From Manduca sexta (taxonomy: Eukaryota; Arthropoda; Insecta; Lepidoptera; Sphingidae), in contig NC_051134.1 of NCBI RefSeq assembly GCF_014839805.1, positions 13,733,170 to 13,797,169 of the forward strand: a DNA stretch of 64,000 nucleotides, written 5' to 3'. The notes beneath the pieces are model-generated. The model did not search any database and was not told the origin of the DNA. It saw only the letters and a list, made by a program, of their open reading frames with translations. The position numbers were made by a program, and so were the translations under genes. Below are positions 47,441 through 58,749 of the stretch, in pieces; the first letter of the stretch is position 1; the number at the start of each line of letters is the position of its first letter.

Positions 47441-48794
47441 ACTAATAAATATACTTGATGTACTAATCCTCGATGTTAAGTAAAGTGTATTTGTTACACT
47501 ACTAAGCAAATAAGGGTCAAGTCTATAGTTTTTAATAATTTGATAAGATATACTAGGTGAAGGCTCTAGTTAAAGACCAGCGCCAGGCAAAACTGACTTG
47601 GAATTTTCTGCTGAAATGAAACCTTTTCGGCAATATCATGGGATGCATGATGCCTGCACCCTTTATGTATTATCGTTAGGGTGTGGGCAGATAGGTGGGA
47701 CTCCCTGCTGATAAGTCACTTGTCTTTGCATACAAAAACGTTCGTAGCTTGATGTAGGAATCTCTCTTAGGTAATATTTTCCTTCAAATAATATATACGT
47801 TCTTTTTACACTTACATTTACAATGTTACTAACATAGTTTTGCGAAATTACAAACAAATATAATATGATATGGACCATTATAATGTCAGTCTGGTGTAAA
47901 TTAAAATAATTAAATAAATATATTACTTATAATTTTTCTATTATAAATATTTGTGTGAATCCCAGTATATTGTACGAATACCCGCTAGCTCCTCACTTAC
48001 AGTGAACATTGTGTAATATTTACCAACTGGCACCGTTCAGATATCATGTTTACGAATAATAGCATCGGTGTACTCCGCGTACATACAATTGCACAATAAG
48101 GTAAACGAGTTTACATCTGAGGTTAACAGCGTTTAAAACAATAGCTGACTTGCAAACAGCGAATCACGCCGTTCACTTTATACTTGCGGCACACGCGAAA
48201 TTATGTGATAAATTTAATACGTTCGTAGATAACCGATATGTACTTTTGCTTCCTAGTTCTTTGTTTTATTCGAGAAAATTCAATTAAAATTGGTACGATT
48301 AAGTACTTATAGTTGAAAGCGGAATTTTCATAGATCTCGTATGTTTCATTTTAAATATGAACCAAAGTATATTGACACAATCAGTATTTCGAAATTTGGT
48401 GACGTTAATATTAATAAAAATATTTAAATTTAAATAAACTCCGAAATAAAAAACGACTCAAATAGTAAAAAAAAAATATATTTGTTCTTTAAATTAATTA
48501 TTAGCGCCTAGTAAAATTTTAATCAGAGTACCATACAGCAGACAGATATATACACAGATGCATACCTTCAACTTATAACAACCTTCTTTTTCAGTAATCA
48601 GCATTATTATTTTGCATGATGCTACTGAAAACACAACTTATGTTTATGTTATTTAGTCGCGATTACCCGCAGCATTTGAATTTTCTTAGGTTATGGCTGT
48701 TTCAGTAAAATCGCAACCGAAAGCCTAAGGTTTCCCAGCAATATTCACAGTATACATGAAGGAAGCGACGAATAACCAATCGTCACCATGATAC
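47441..48794. other. Stretch without recognised features
   Basis: AT-rich, with a modestly CpG-richer part at 47990-48200. The 71-codon minus frame (47663-47878) is unrecognised. Confidence 0.45.
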
Positions 48795-49188
48795 CAATAG
48801 GGGACCGGACTCATTTTTGTTCTTTATTATTATCAAATATTTACGTTATATAAATTATAACAAAGAAAGAATTATTTAAGTCCGGTAAAAAATCAACAAG
48901 TTATAAGTCTTTTAATTTCGGTAGAAGGGGTAAGTAATAAGAAACAGAAAAGAGGCGCAATACCCACGTGTGACGTCATCGGGCATTACGACGCGTGCGA
49001 AAGAAAGAGATGAAGCGATATCCCCACTTCGCGCCCACTTCGGCACATAGTAATATTTGAAATATGAATTACTGGCTCATTTCTTAACCAATTTTAATGC
49101 AGTTTTCGCAGGAGGGTTTCTTTTTCGTATTATCAACCATTTCATATAGAATAATGTACAAAATCGAACACAGGCCGGTCCCCTATTG
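48795..49188. mobile_element. Non-autonomous DNA transposon (MITE) with terminal inverted repeats
   Basis: The left end CAATAGGGGACCGGACT (48795-48811) and right end AGGCCGGTCCCCTATTG (49172-49188) are inverted repeats, 17 bp with one mismatch. The first G of GGGGACCGG is preceded by TA and the last C of CCGGTCCCC is followed by TA. A 384-bp element (48800-49183) with TA duplication is therefore possible, as in Tc1/mariner or PIF-type elements. The interior has a CpG-rich block (CACGTGTGACGTCATCGGGC, then ACGACGCGTGCGAAAGAAAG) and no transposase frame. The superfamily is not certain. Confidence 0.7.
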
Positions 49189-51044
49189 AATATTTACTTT
49201 AACTAGTGATGCTCCACACTGATATTACATTTGCAATGTAATGTATTTTTTAAACCTCCAATTACTTGAAACATGGCAAATCGTTACGGCGAGGCGACAT
49301 GCGCGCTCTGCACGTGATCTCACACGGCACGTGTGCAGATAAATTTATCGATACTACCGCAGCCCGGCGAAGAGTAATAAATCAAAGTTATTGTTTATCA
49401 ACAGCTCTTTGATGTCATATGGGAAGCAATAATATGCATTTGCAACGGTTTGTTCAATGTGTATAGTTTTATGATTGTGGCGTGAAATTCGTTGCCAAAC
49501 GTATGCGTAAACGTTCCGAGTATTGCTTTGTTGAATGTAAACTTTGGTATAACTATGAATATCATTGCAGTATACAGGGGTTAGGGACTCGGTCTAATGT
49601 TCGTTCGGATGATGTTATACTCCCGAATGTCGACATTGGGCCGTAAGAGCAGTGACACCAACATCACCCTCCCAGGCGACGGTAGCGATAATGCGTTTCA
49701 CCACGCAATAAAAAAGGATTGTAAGAGGTTGCAATGGACACCATATTAAAGCGCAGTAAGTCACGTAGTCGGTGGAGTAATGGGTTAAAAGGTGTTGCGG
49801 GAAGCAGTTGGACAGGGAATGCAATAGATAAGAGGTGGCAGAATATCATGAAAAAGAGAAATCTGAAATGAAATTTCGTTTAGAGCTTTTTACACTCCTA
49901 TGGTCACCGGTATAAGCTGCACGTTATCAATCAGTCAGTATAAAGTTTATATACAACAGAAGACATCCATTTTGTTTATATATGAAGCAAGACTCCATCA
50001 AATTCAAATATATGTTAAAGCTTCTATTTAAAGTCCTGTTCTACGGGAACCTACCGCATTTCTTCTGACTTCAGGTTCATTCGGTGCTGAAATTTCCATT
50101 CGCTTGCTTCTTTTAAATAATTCAGCATATCATAGCATGGTTTAAGCAACAGAATCTGAGACAGGCTTGTAACAATCAAATTTCGAATAAACACAGTCTA
50201 GAATAATTTAATTGTCGCAAGTATTTGTGATAGTACAGAAAATAATATATGTATGTCCGATTTACGAAAATACGCGAATATTAATATTTATGCATGGTGA
50301 TATCAAACAGAGAAGTTTGGTTCATGGATTTTACACGACTTTGGAACTGGTTTCTTTTTTTAATTTGTATAACGCATTTAATGTAGGTATTGCTTGTATG
50401 TATCAAGAAAATTATGGTAAATACTAAATTAAGATATTCCTGGATGATAATAGTAAATCACGCAAATATATATCAAAATAAATACAACCATAATCAAATC
50501 CAATCAATCACTATATCGATATATTTATAATGAAGGTATGACATCACAAATTGTGATTTCATTGTGAAATTTCTCGACAGTTTATTCTTTAAAAGGTCGA
50601 GGCTTCAAATAAAATACATTTCAGTCTATGTTTTAACCACATTACAACCTTGTAAATAGATAATAATTGTAACTAAAATGTATTAATTATACAAAAATAG
50701 CACATAACCTGACCACATACGGTACAAACCACATTTCAAAGTTGACTGATAGCGTCACAATCAAGTTCTTTCGCAGTTATCTTAGCGGTTTGTACACTAT
50801 CTAAAGAATGACGCGACACCACAGCATTGCGGAAAATTTGTTTGCATCAATCGATTTTTTGTAATATATGCAATCTCGTTGACACTACAATAAAAAAGTA
50901 TTTATACGAAATTGAAATATAAAATTACAACGGGACTGTCTGAATACACAATTTTTCAAAAAAATACTGATAATGACTGGAGGGGTCTCTGAACGCAAAC
51001 TATTTTAACTTTATACAACAATGGTTCGATGACCTTGTTTGTTA
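49189..51044. other. Non-coding stretch with small CpG-rich patches
   Basis: A patch at 49265-49420 has two CACGTG E-boxes close together (about 49312 and 49329). A second patch lies at 49600-49830, with overlapping short minus frames of no recognised family. The rest is AT-rich. Confidence 0.4.
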
Positions 51045-51190
51045 TTTTTTCATAAAGGCTAGAATCTCTATATTAAGCACAAATTCCGATAGCAGACAAG
51101 CCTATCTTTTTTCTATTTTCACATAGATATTTTCTCTTCTGGCCTGGGGTTCAGCCCAGGATGTATCACAGCTTCACAACTAAACTACGT
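51045..51190 (-). mobile_element. Decayed 5' part of a family A SINE
   Basis: On the minus strand, GACGTAGTTTAGTTGTGAAG, then CATCCTGGGCTGAACCCCAG, then further on ATCGGAATTTGTGCTTAATA and TAGAGATTCTAGCC follow the order of the family's GGCGTAGTTG, CCTGGGTTCGAATCCCGG and TTGGAATTTGTGCCCGATATGGCGATAGGC blocks. Heavily mutated; the 3' half is missing or unrecognisable. Confidence 0.45.
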
Positions 51191-51599
51191 CTTATTAGAC
51201 TTTAATGCAGACTAAAAATAAAACTATCTTGTATTACAATTAGTCTTATTATATTTTATTTTGTACGATGAAGACAAGTACATTTAATATATTTTATTTG
51301 TGTATGTTCTCCTTAGGTACATATCAGTTTAATTTGCAACCAGTTAATAGATAGACTGTTTAATAAGGAACATTTTGGTAGTTTACATTTTTCATAAAGA
51401 CGTAAAATTGATTATTTAATGAAATTATTCGTAATATTTTGCATATTCCCGCGGTAACTCATGCGCCGTAAATGTAGGGAACAAATGCTCAAGGCCGTTT
51501 GATCGGGAGAGGGCCTTAACATATTGGTAGAATTTTCTTAGAAGTGGGCACAAACCATTGACATCCAAGTGACGTTAGCTTAATAGTTATATGTGTATA
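51191..51599. other. Stretch without recognised features
   Basis: AT-rich spacer. Confidence 0.5.
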
Positions 51600-51786
51600 C
51601 TCTGTGAATTAACAGTTAAGGAAAACATCGTGAGGAATTCTGCATACTCAAGAATTTCTCCATATAAATTACGAAGGTTAGTTAAGTCTATCAACCCGCT
51701 CTAGGCCAGCGTAGTGGACTAAGGTTTATAATCCTCTCAGTAGTAGAGGATGCTCGTGCTCAGCAAGGGACAGCAATACACAGCTG
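51600..51786 (+). mobile_element. SINE family B, headless 3' two-thirds
   Basis: Blocks CTGTGAATTA, GGAAAACATCGTGAGGAATT, TTAAGTCTATCAACCCGCTC, TAGGCCAGCGTAGTGGACTA and CTCTCAGTAGTAGAGGATGC are in family order. The tRNA-like head is absent, so it is 5'-truncated. Confidence 0.8.
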
Positions 51787-54060
51787 GCATTATTAATTCG
51801 AACTCTACAAAAGAATAATTGGTATACTGATGTCGAGCAAACCATGAGTAAGACGATATGGGGGTTCCATAATGCGATGGGAAACCACAGTATTCATGGT
51901 GCGTATGTACATTTCACACTTATAATGACAGTCAAATAAACAATGATATGAAGCTGATACACACCCTTATGTATGACCTTTCACCTATTAGAACATCAGG
52001 GCAGAATCATTACTTCGAGTATCTACTATTAGAGATATTATTGGAGCGATGCTTGTTTGTCCCCTGACCTATTTTTTAAGACACGTCTGCAGCATGATAG
52101 CTTTATGCAGCCTCGGCCTTTTTATTACAGAATCGATAGAGACAATCTTGTTACTTTCGTTTTGAGGGCGGTATAGCTATGAAGATATACTGCATAAATT
52201 AACTTCTAGTTTAAATCTTTTTAAGAATTTATTAAAAGGCTATATATAGCCTCGCCTATTGCAAAAACTACAGTGATAACTATTAAATTATTATTGACAA
52301 GGACACTGTTTAATTCTACAACATTTTTAATTTTAGATTTTTATATTTCCTCGTGCTATTTTTAGTCATATTATTATTAGGTGAAATATATTAACATAAG
52401 TATAGCACGCATGCTATGCGGCTATAAACTTGTTTAGAGTTTGAAAACTGAGGTTAAAAGATTGTGGAATGAGCTCCAATACTCGTAGAACGGTAAATAT
52501 TTAGACAATAATTATCAGTAGACCGCGATCCAATAATAGTTGCTACCTTACGACAAACAGGTAATACAAAGCTGCACTGTGCAATGCAGTTTTAGTTTAG
52601 ATAACGTTTTTAAGAATAGTACAGAGTACGTAATGTATGTGTAGTTAGTCGAAGCATTGTGTTCGATGTAGGGCATTGTGCGCGTGTAGTGAGCGGTTTG
52701 ATTACTACGTAATCGTCTGGAGCTGGTATGATATCATTTGTTGAGCATCGTGGTCACGCCCGCAGCCAGATTTCAAACACACCAAGGCTGATCGTTCACT
52801 TCGGCGCTTACTCGATTGCGACTATTAGCTTTTATATATGGTATCGAAGTTTCGCAATGAATTCATTAACATAATCCGATAACTAGATCGTAAGTCAGCG
52901 GCTAAATAATGATACCGACGTTTATGTCAAAATTCTGTTTATTTATATCGAATTAAGAGATACGCGTGAATGATTCGACGACTGTAAATATCCTTTTATA
53001 CGGTTGTCACACACTTATTAATTTTGTATAATTCAACAGGTGTGTCGCATTAAGTAGTTTTGCATACCGAAATAAATTAAAACATCTGCATTGCGATTAA
53101 TTTTTATTATGATCTTTTGTTAATTTCGTCTTTGTTTTATTTAATATGTTACGTCATGTCCATTTAAGTTATCTTCATCACTTCGTTAAGGACAAACCAA
53201 TTATCAGTGTGATCTACACATGAATATCCTTACACTTTGTGTCTCAGTTGACACAAAATCTGTTTATTGTTGAAGGAAAACTATACGGTTATTTTAACAA
53301 ATATATCTCATAATTTATTTTGCATACTTAGAATCCATGTTTAATTATGGAAAACTGTATTATTCTACTACAATACGTTGTGATATAAGTATGATATGTC
53401 TAAAAATTGCGCACAATCTGTCTCACTCCATTCGAGACAAAATATCTTAGTTTCACTAAATTACCGTACATCAATGGCTCTAATAAGCTTCCTTAGACGC
53501 ACTCTTATACATTTTAATCTTCAACAGCCCCGATAAAACGTATTAGCTATAACAACCTCAACTGCTTATGTTAGCTGCCGCTAAATTGAAGGACCGTGTT
53601 ACTTTAAAATTAAACAACAAATATTATCTATGCCTTCAACACGTTGGAGTCCAAATGAGCACCGCTATTCATAGTTAGGTGTATGCAAATATCTTATCAA
53701 CATCCTGTGTCGTGCGTGGCATTCGAAATGCGGCTTAGTTCTATATATAGGTGCATAATCATTGATACTATGGTTTCTCGCTAGGAATCTCAGTTTGTTG
53801 ACTGCTGTTATGATTTTTACTTATAGTTTTGTTTGAACGTACGTTTGTTTTCATTGGGAACGTATGGGACAACACTGCAGTATGTTGGTCTATTCATTGA
53901 AAATAAATACCAATAGTATCAGTCATAAAAATAAAGTTTACAGTAAGTAATATTAAAGGCATTTTTTTGCTGTATTTTTTGTACCTATGTGCAGTTTTTG
54001 AATTTTACAGTGTTATTTAGTCAGTTAGTTAAATCGTAGGCTACAAAAATGTAGTATTTA
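51787..54060. other. Long stretch without a recognised gene; CpG-richer at 52660-52830
   Basis: AT-rich apart from 52660-52830, which is CpG-richer and repeat-free. No open frame longer than 60 codons lies in the stretch and no RNA gene was recognised. Confidence 0.5.
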
Positions 54061-54305
54061 GTGTACCCGGCGTGCGTTACTATATGGTGCTGCGGCGCCC
54101 GCTTGACAAATGATTGGGTGGCGGAAGCGTGTAAGTGCCCGTCATGGGACCACACAGGCTGCGCGTGCGCATTACTGAGCGCCACACCGCCGTGCAACGC
54201 TGTCGGTCCGTCCTCACTCAGATACTCAAACATTCTACTAATTTTCTTAATGAGCTGGCATTTGGTCTTTATATTATAGAACATTTTTATCAAATGAATA
54301 ATCAT
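54021..54305 (-). CDS. Candidate small ORF or exon in a CpG-rich island, unrecognised product
   Basis: A 94-codon ATG frame on the minus strand. Its middle (about 54231 to 54065) is GC-rich with many G/C third positions and starts at an internal Met with a favourable context (TAGAATG), beginning MFEYLSEDGPTALHGG. Beyond about 54065 the frame runs into AT-rich codons, so if real the exon may end at a GTACAC or GTAACG donor-like site near 54069-54080. The product is His/Ala-rich with no domain I recognise. The plus strand is also open over the same stretch (54061-54279), which weakens the case. Other readings are a first exon of an unidentified gene or stop-poor regulatory DNA. Confidence 0.25.
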   Translation of the reverse strand: MIIHLIKMFYNIKTKCQLIKKISRMFEYLSEDGPTALHGGVALSNAHAQPVWSHDGHLHASATQSFVKRAPQHHIVTHAGYTKYYIFVAYDLTN

Positions 54306-55494
54306 AACGACGACTTGCCAAATCTATTTATATTACAATACCCAGACGATTCCAATTGACCTTAACATGGATTGCTGGACAAATTATGTCGAACTCGATT
54401 GTACTTTGTCTTATCGCACTAAGTTCAATTATATGTTTTTAAATGCGGAAATTCCGTGACATTCAATTCGGAGTGCCTTCACATAGATCTATAACAAAAT
54501 GTTTTTCAAATCCGGCTCTGGCTAATTTGTCTTCACGGCACTTTTTGTGTATGTTACATGTGTGTTTATGATTTTTTTTGTCTACATTTATATTGATATA
54601 ATGGTAGTATTATGTCTTAACATATATCTCGTCTCACAAAAAAATACTGGTCCTAATATCTGTTCCTGCGCACGTTGCGCGAAAATACAATAAAAAGTAA
54701 GCCAAATCCTGATGGCGTTGACAAAAAATGATATGAAATCAGTCGAATGCAAAACCTACGTGCGGTATCTTTGTTGTGCCACAAAGAGGTCTACAAAGTT
54801 TTAATTTTTAAACGAGAGCGGGCAGGTAGGTGGTATTGTAAAAAACTCATACGAACACCGGTCGGTTGTCGGCGGCCATCAAAGTACCTACTCTAGATGC
54901 TCCCACGACACTTTTAAAAATATCCAGAGATTTTTTAAAAGGCTTTATAACTCTTTTTGTGCTCGCGTATGTGATGAGTATTTATTTTTGATCTTTTGTA
55001 ATGTTGAAGCAATACGATATTTAGGGCCACTTGTAACTACTCTGTGAAATTTAGATGAATAAAGTCATGCTTTTACATCTGTTGGGTTGCCAAACGTCGA
55101 CAAAATGGTATTTAAACATAATCAGACGTGGATATCTTAACTTTATTTTATTTTTAAGTAGTAAAAATAGTATGTATAGAAGAATTCTGAATGAAGAGCT
55201 TTTCTTTGGTACCTATGATATATATAGCGACTGTTTTATTCTAATTATTTGCTATATATTTTATTTTATTTGAAAATATCTTATCCCATTGTCTCACAAA
55301 ATATGAATAGAGTATTAAACGTGTTTGATTATTGGAGTACGCTATATTTAAAAAAAGAATAATATTCACACATCTTAATAACTCTAGCGATGCGCTTCAT
55401 CATAAGCCACAATAAAATAAACCATGCTTACTAATCGTTGCTGGTTAAAACCGGCTACAAATGGTAATAAAATAAAGGTACACACATACGTGAA
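54306..55494. other. Stretch without recognised features
   Basis: AT-rich. The 72-codon plus frame at 55055-55273 has a true ATG but a hydrophobic, AT-driven product of no known family. Confidence 0.45.
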
Positions 55495-55860
55495 GTGTCG
55501 AAACGCAGTTCTCTCTTTTCGATATAAATAGTGCGCGAGGCGAGCGGCGCAGAGCGGCGCACTGGCCGACCATCGACAGCGATCCCGATAATCGGGCGAA
55601 TGTTTGAGTTTCTCTATTTTCAAATCGGCCGGATGCGAGTCCGTGACGGATAACAGTGTTAACGAGCGCGTTTGCGTTGCTCTCGCTACGGGTACAACAA
55701 GTGGCATGGCCGGCAAACGCTCGCGGTGCGGTTGGTGTGCGGGAAGGGTATCGACTGATCGCCGCGCCGTGTGAACGCGCCGCGTTAATTGGCGTGCGGA
55801 GTGTCCGGCTGTTTTCGCGCCACGCGCCTGCACTCGTCTCACAGCCCTTCCAATTTCAAA
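55495..55860 (+). promoter_or_regulatory. Candidate TATA-box promoter with GC-rich leader
   Basis: CTCTCTTTTC is followed by GATATAAATAG, with the TATA box at 55523-55530, and then directly by GC-rich sequence from the position where transcription would start (about 55555-55560) to about 55850. The leader holds only short ATG frames: 17 codons from about 55600, and 22 codons from 55706 (MAGKRSRCGWCAGR...). This would suit a 5' untranslated exon or a non-coding RNA. A 152-codon minus frame (55842-55384) begins at GTG and is explained by composition. No classical TCAGT initiator was found at the expected start. Confidence 0.4.
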
Positions 55861-56440
55861 TTACTATATGAAAATTATATCTCAAGAAATATTGCCACAT
55901 GATTCATGGGTCTCTTGGCTCAAGTTGAATTCAAATCGTACGAACAAAAAAAGTTTGTAAACTGAAAAATGTCATAAACAGTAATTTGTTATCAACGCTG
56001 CTCGGCTCGTGTTATCGATGTAGCCAGTAAGTCGAACAAGGACGTCGATAGCACACCGCATTCGTCCTGTTTGGGTACACTATTGCAATTGGCAGTTAGA
56101 TCGTATTGGTCCATAACACCCAAGGATCCGTAAAATCATAATAATCAAATTAATTAATTATTGAAATCGGAACGCCAACAGCTATTAATAGCGCCAGTCA
56201 ATTAATTTTCCATTAAGAATCAAAGTGTTGTAGAATGTAAATCACTATTCTGTTACTAAGGGTATAACTATTTAACTTCAAGATAAATCTTGTTATAACT
56301 GGATCTACCATACGTTTTACGACAAATATAAAGGCCGACCAAAACTAGTCCATAGAGCACTTAATGTTACGAAGGTTATACTAAAACGTAATTAAACCCA
56401 TGGTCTTAGAAATCTAAACATAAAATTCCTCATAATAAAT
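55861..56440. other. Stretch without recognised features
   Basis: Mixed AT-rich DNA with a small CpG cluster at about 55995-56060. It contains no recognised exon or repeat. Confidence 0.4.
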
Positions 56441-56583
56441 CCAACTACATGTAAACATGCAAAACGTCGGGGTCAACGGCCGCCGTATGCCGTGTATACT
56501 TTACGTTTTTGTAGCTTTTATTACGGCCACCGCCGAGGTAACTAGATGCTAATATGTGTCAGTACGTGGGTTTATGTAAGTAT

Positions 56584-56715
56584 TCAATTATATTTTGCCG
56601 TTTCCAGTCGGCTCATGACGCGTTCGATGTTCCCCATTTCGAGATCGTGCCTTACTTGGTATTCGTTTGGATGTATAGTTTCAGTTATAATATTAGCTGG
56701 ATATCTCACGAACAT
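56584..56715 (-). CDS. Candidate 43-codon ORF or initial exon, unrecognised product
   Basis: The minus-strand ATG at 56715 (context ACCATGT) opens a frame starting MFVRYPANIITETIHPNEYQ and ending at TGA (56584-56586). Codon content is balanced, with charged residues throughout, unlike the hydrophobic products of AT-rich chance frames. The frame is open further upstream to a TAA at about 56756. A strong donor-like site, CAA|GTAAGG, lies after the 20th codon, so the coding part might be just the first 20 codons of a spliced exon. It lies in the CpG-rich patch 56440-56760, where plus frames are also open (56546-56751). No family is recognised. Confidence 0.25.
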   Translation of the reverse strand: MFVRYPANIITETIHPNEYQVRHDLEMGNIERVMSRLETAKYN

Positions 56716-56761
56716 GGTTTTGTGGTAGTCCGCAACGGTTGTCCGGATTGAGGTTTAGCGA

Positions 56762-58278
56762 GCAAGTAAAACATTAAAAAAATTCTTAAAAGCAAATTTC
56801 TAAGGGCAATTGTAATTTTTATAAAACTGGCCATTGGCTTTCCTCATTACGATGTAATAGTAAGGATCCATTAGGATTTTGTTTTCTGTATCTCTAAGTT
56901 ACATATTTCGATCATGGGTATCGTGACTTCGTATTATACCACTTGGTAAGTAACGCCTTTTCGTGCCACGGAGCATGTCAAGCTATTGATCCAGGCCGTT
57001 GTCAACTGGCAGTCATGAGGAGTTAAATGGTGTCAGAAGCCTTATATGGCTAGATTATGATACTAGATTTGCTACTCGTCTTAGGCGGAGTTCAGGCATG
57101 TGTAATGTTGTTCAAGGCTCTTTGTATGTGGCTTGGACATAGGTAATTAATTGTGGAAAAAGAGGTATCTACCATCTGAAGTAGCGCAGACTTTTTAGTG
57201 TATATTTGCACCAAAACCTGATCTATCTATAGACCATTCCTTTCCAACGCCAATGGGTATCAAAGACAAAATCTAAACCGAATGTAACAAAGGCATTATA
57301 ATATAAGACGTTGTCAAGTGGAAAATAACCGCGAGTAAGTCCTGAGTGTGTGTTGTGACGCACCGTCTGGCGGGCTTCATCGGGAGAAGTGCTTCCGCGA
57401 ACACCAGCAACTTAGCAAATGCAATTCAAATTAGAAAAAAACTTATTCCATATTCAAATATTTAATCGAATTTTTAGGATAATTTTCTGTTTATAAAGTT
57501 GTTTTGAAGGAATTCATTTTGAAATTAGAATGAATAGGATTATAATAATTATTAAAGAGTGAGTTTTTAGGTGCCGCACATACTTCATGCTCTTGGAGAT
57601 TTTTCATTAGTTGAATTAACTGTGTTAGCAATTTTCAAGCCCCTGTTACTTAAGCATCGACAATTTCAACTTTCAGTCAGTTATGAAAAAATCACCCAAG
57701 TCGTAAGATTTTGTACGCATCTAGCAAATACTTTCGCAGGAGTAGGTTTTGTGTTCACTATGCATACCTCTATTCAATGTAGTGTAGCTTTTATCCAAGA
57801 GTTGGTCTGCCCGTCTCACATTTCGGAAGATCTGTACATTTCGCGTAGATCTTGATTAAAATAATTACTTGGAGATTCTGACCTTTTGAAAATAATGACA
57901 TTTGGGATGAAATTTAAGAGGTAGGTGTGGGCGTGCCCAGAGAACACATTTTTAACCCGATTGGTATGATCTACTGCAATTACTAATAACTCTTAGACGA
58001 TGTTAGTGTAACATTAAATTTAGGTATTTTTAATCTTAGTTTTAATTTCGGGGTTTTTATCTTTAGCAGACATAACAAACCCAAATTTCGTTTTAAAATG
58101 ACAAATTTATAGGTCGAGAGACATTTCAAGCTTAAATTCAAATTAAGATACAAACCAGATAGATTGTTTTTAAAATTCTAACACGTGTAAGCTCATAGGC
58201 TTTAATCGTCGAATAGGCTTTTGTGGCGAAAAGATTATAGAACTAGTTGTGTATAATTAAATTCGTTATCGATTTAAT
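56762..58278. other. Stretch without a recognised gene
   Basis: Contains a 94-codon plus frame at 57571-57855 with a GTG and no in-frame early ATG. Its hydrophobic product matches no family I know. The rest is AT-rich. Confidence 0.45.
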
Positions 58279-58335
58279 ATATCCTAGTATTACAAATGCG
58301 AAAGTGTGTATTTTGACCTTCTTTTAAATAGGCGG
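58279..58335 (+). repeat. Possible terminus of a dispersed repeat (ATTACAAATGCGAAAGTGTG)
   Basis: TATCCTAGTATTACAAATGC and GAAAGTGTGT resemble the start of a common lepidopteran repeat family with text ATAAATGCGAAAGT. Only about 50 bp is recognisable and no other end was found. Confidence 0.3.
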
Positions 58336-58466
58336 AGTTGTAGCAAAATTCTTGTTGTAGATAAAAGACAAATATTTTTAATACTTCAACATCAAATTTG
58401 TTATAATAAAATTTGCAGTTCGCTCCACATAATATAACGCATTTTTATATACGACCAATGTTTATG

Positions 58467-58660
58467 CTAATATCTAATGAACGACATTGAGCGAAAATAT
58501 GCAACAAGTAGCTCGTAGTCTACTTGAAATAAATTTATGATTATTTTGAAGCGCGGTGCCAACGCGTCGTCACAGAAGGATGGAGATTCGGATGCGCGAT
58601 TCCGAATTTGGATGTGCCAACTCGCACGTTGCATTATTTATATGAGAGTTTTTATTAAAC
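58467..58660. other. Small CpG-rich patch with opposed short ATG frames
   Basis: The minus frame 58634-58467 (55 codons, beginning MQRASWHIQIRNRASESPSF) and the plus frame from 58537 (beginning MIILKRGANASSQKDG) overlap in a CpG-rich 100-bp patch. Both have ATG starts and balanced codons over the patch, then run into AT-rich sequence. Neither is recognised. It could be an exon, a transposon remnant or regulatory DNA. Confidence 0.25.
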
Positions 58661-58749
58661 AGATTATTTTTATTTTATTTTCTTATTTTATCAATAAATA
58701 CAAAAAGTATTTACGTGTTATAGTCTCTCATAGACATTATCATATTTAG

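Noticed and set aside
51990..52100. Possible further repeat or exon around the CCCCTGACC segment
   Set aside because: No second copy in the window, no open frame and no recognisable family.
55384..55842. 152-codon minus frame
   Set aside because: It begins at GTG, its GC-rich part is Arg/Ala-rich low complexity and the rest is unrecognised; better explained by the stop-poor island.
57571..57855. 94-codon plus frame with hydrophobic segments resembling membrane spans
   Set aside because: It starts at GTG with no early ATG, no splice sites of note and no recognised family; its length fits chance.
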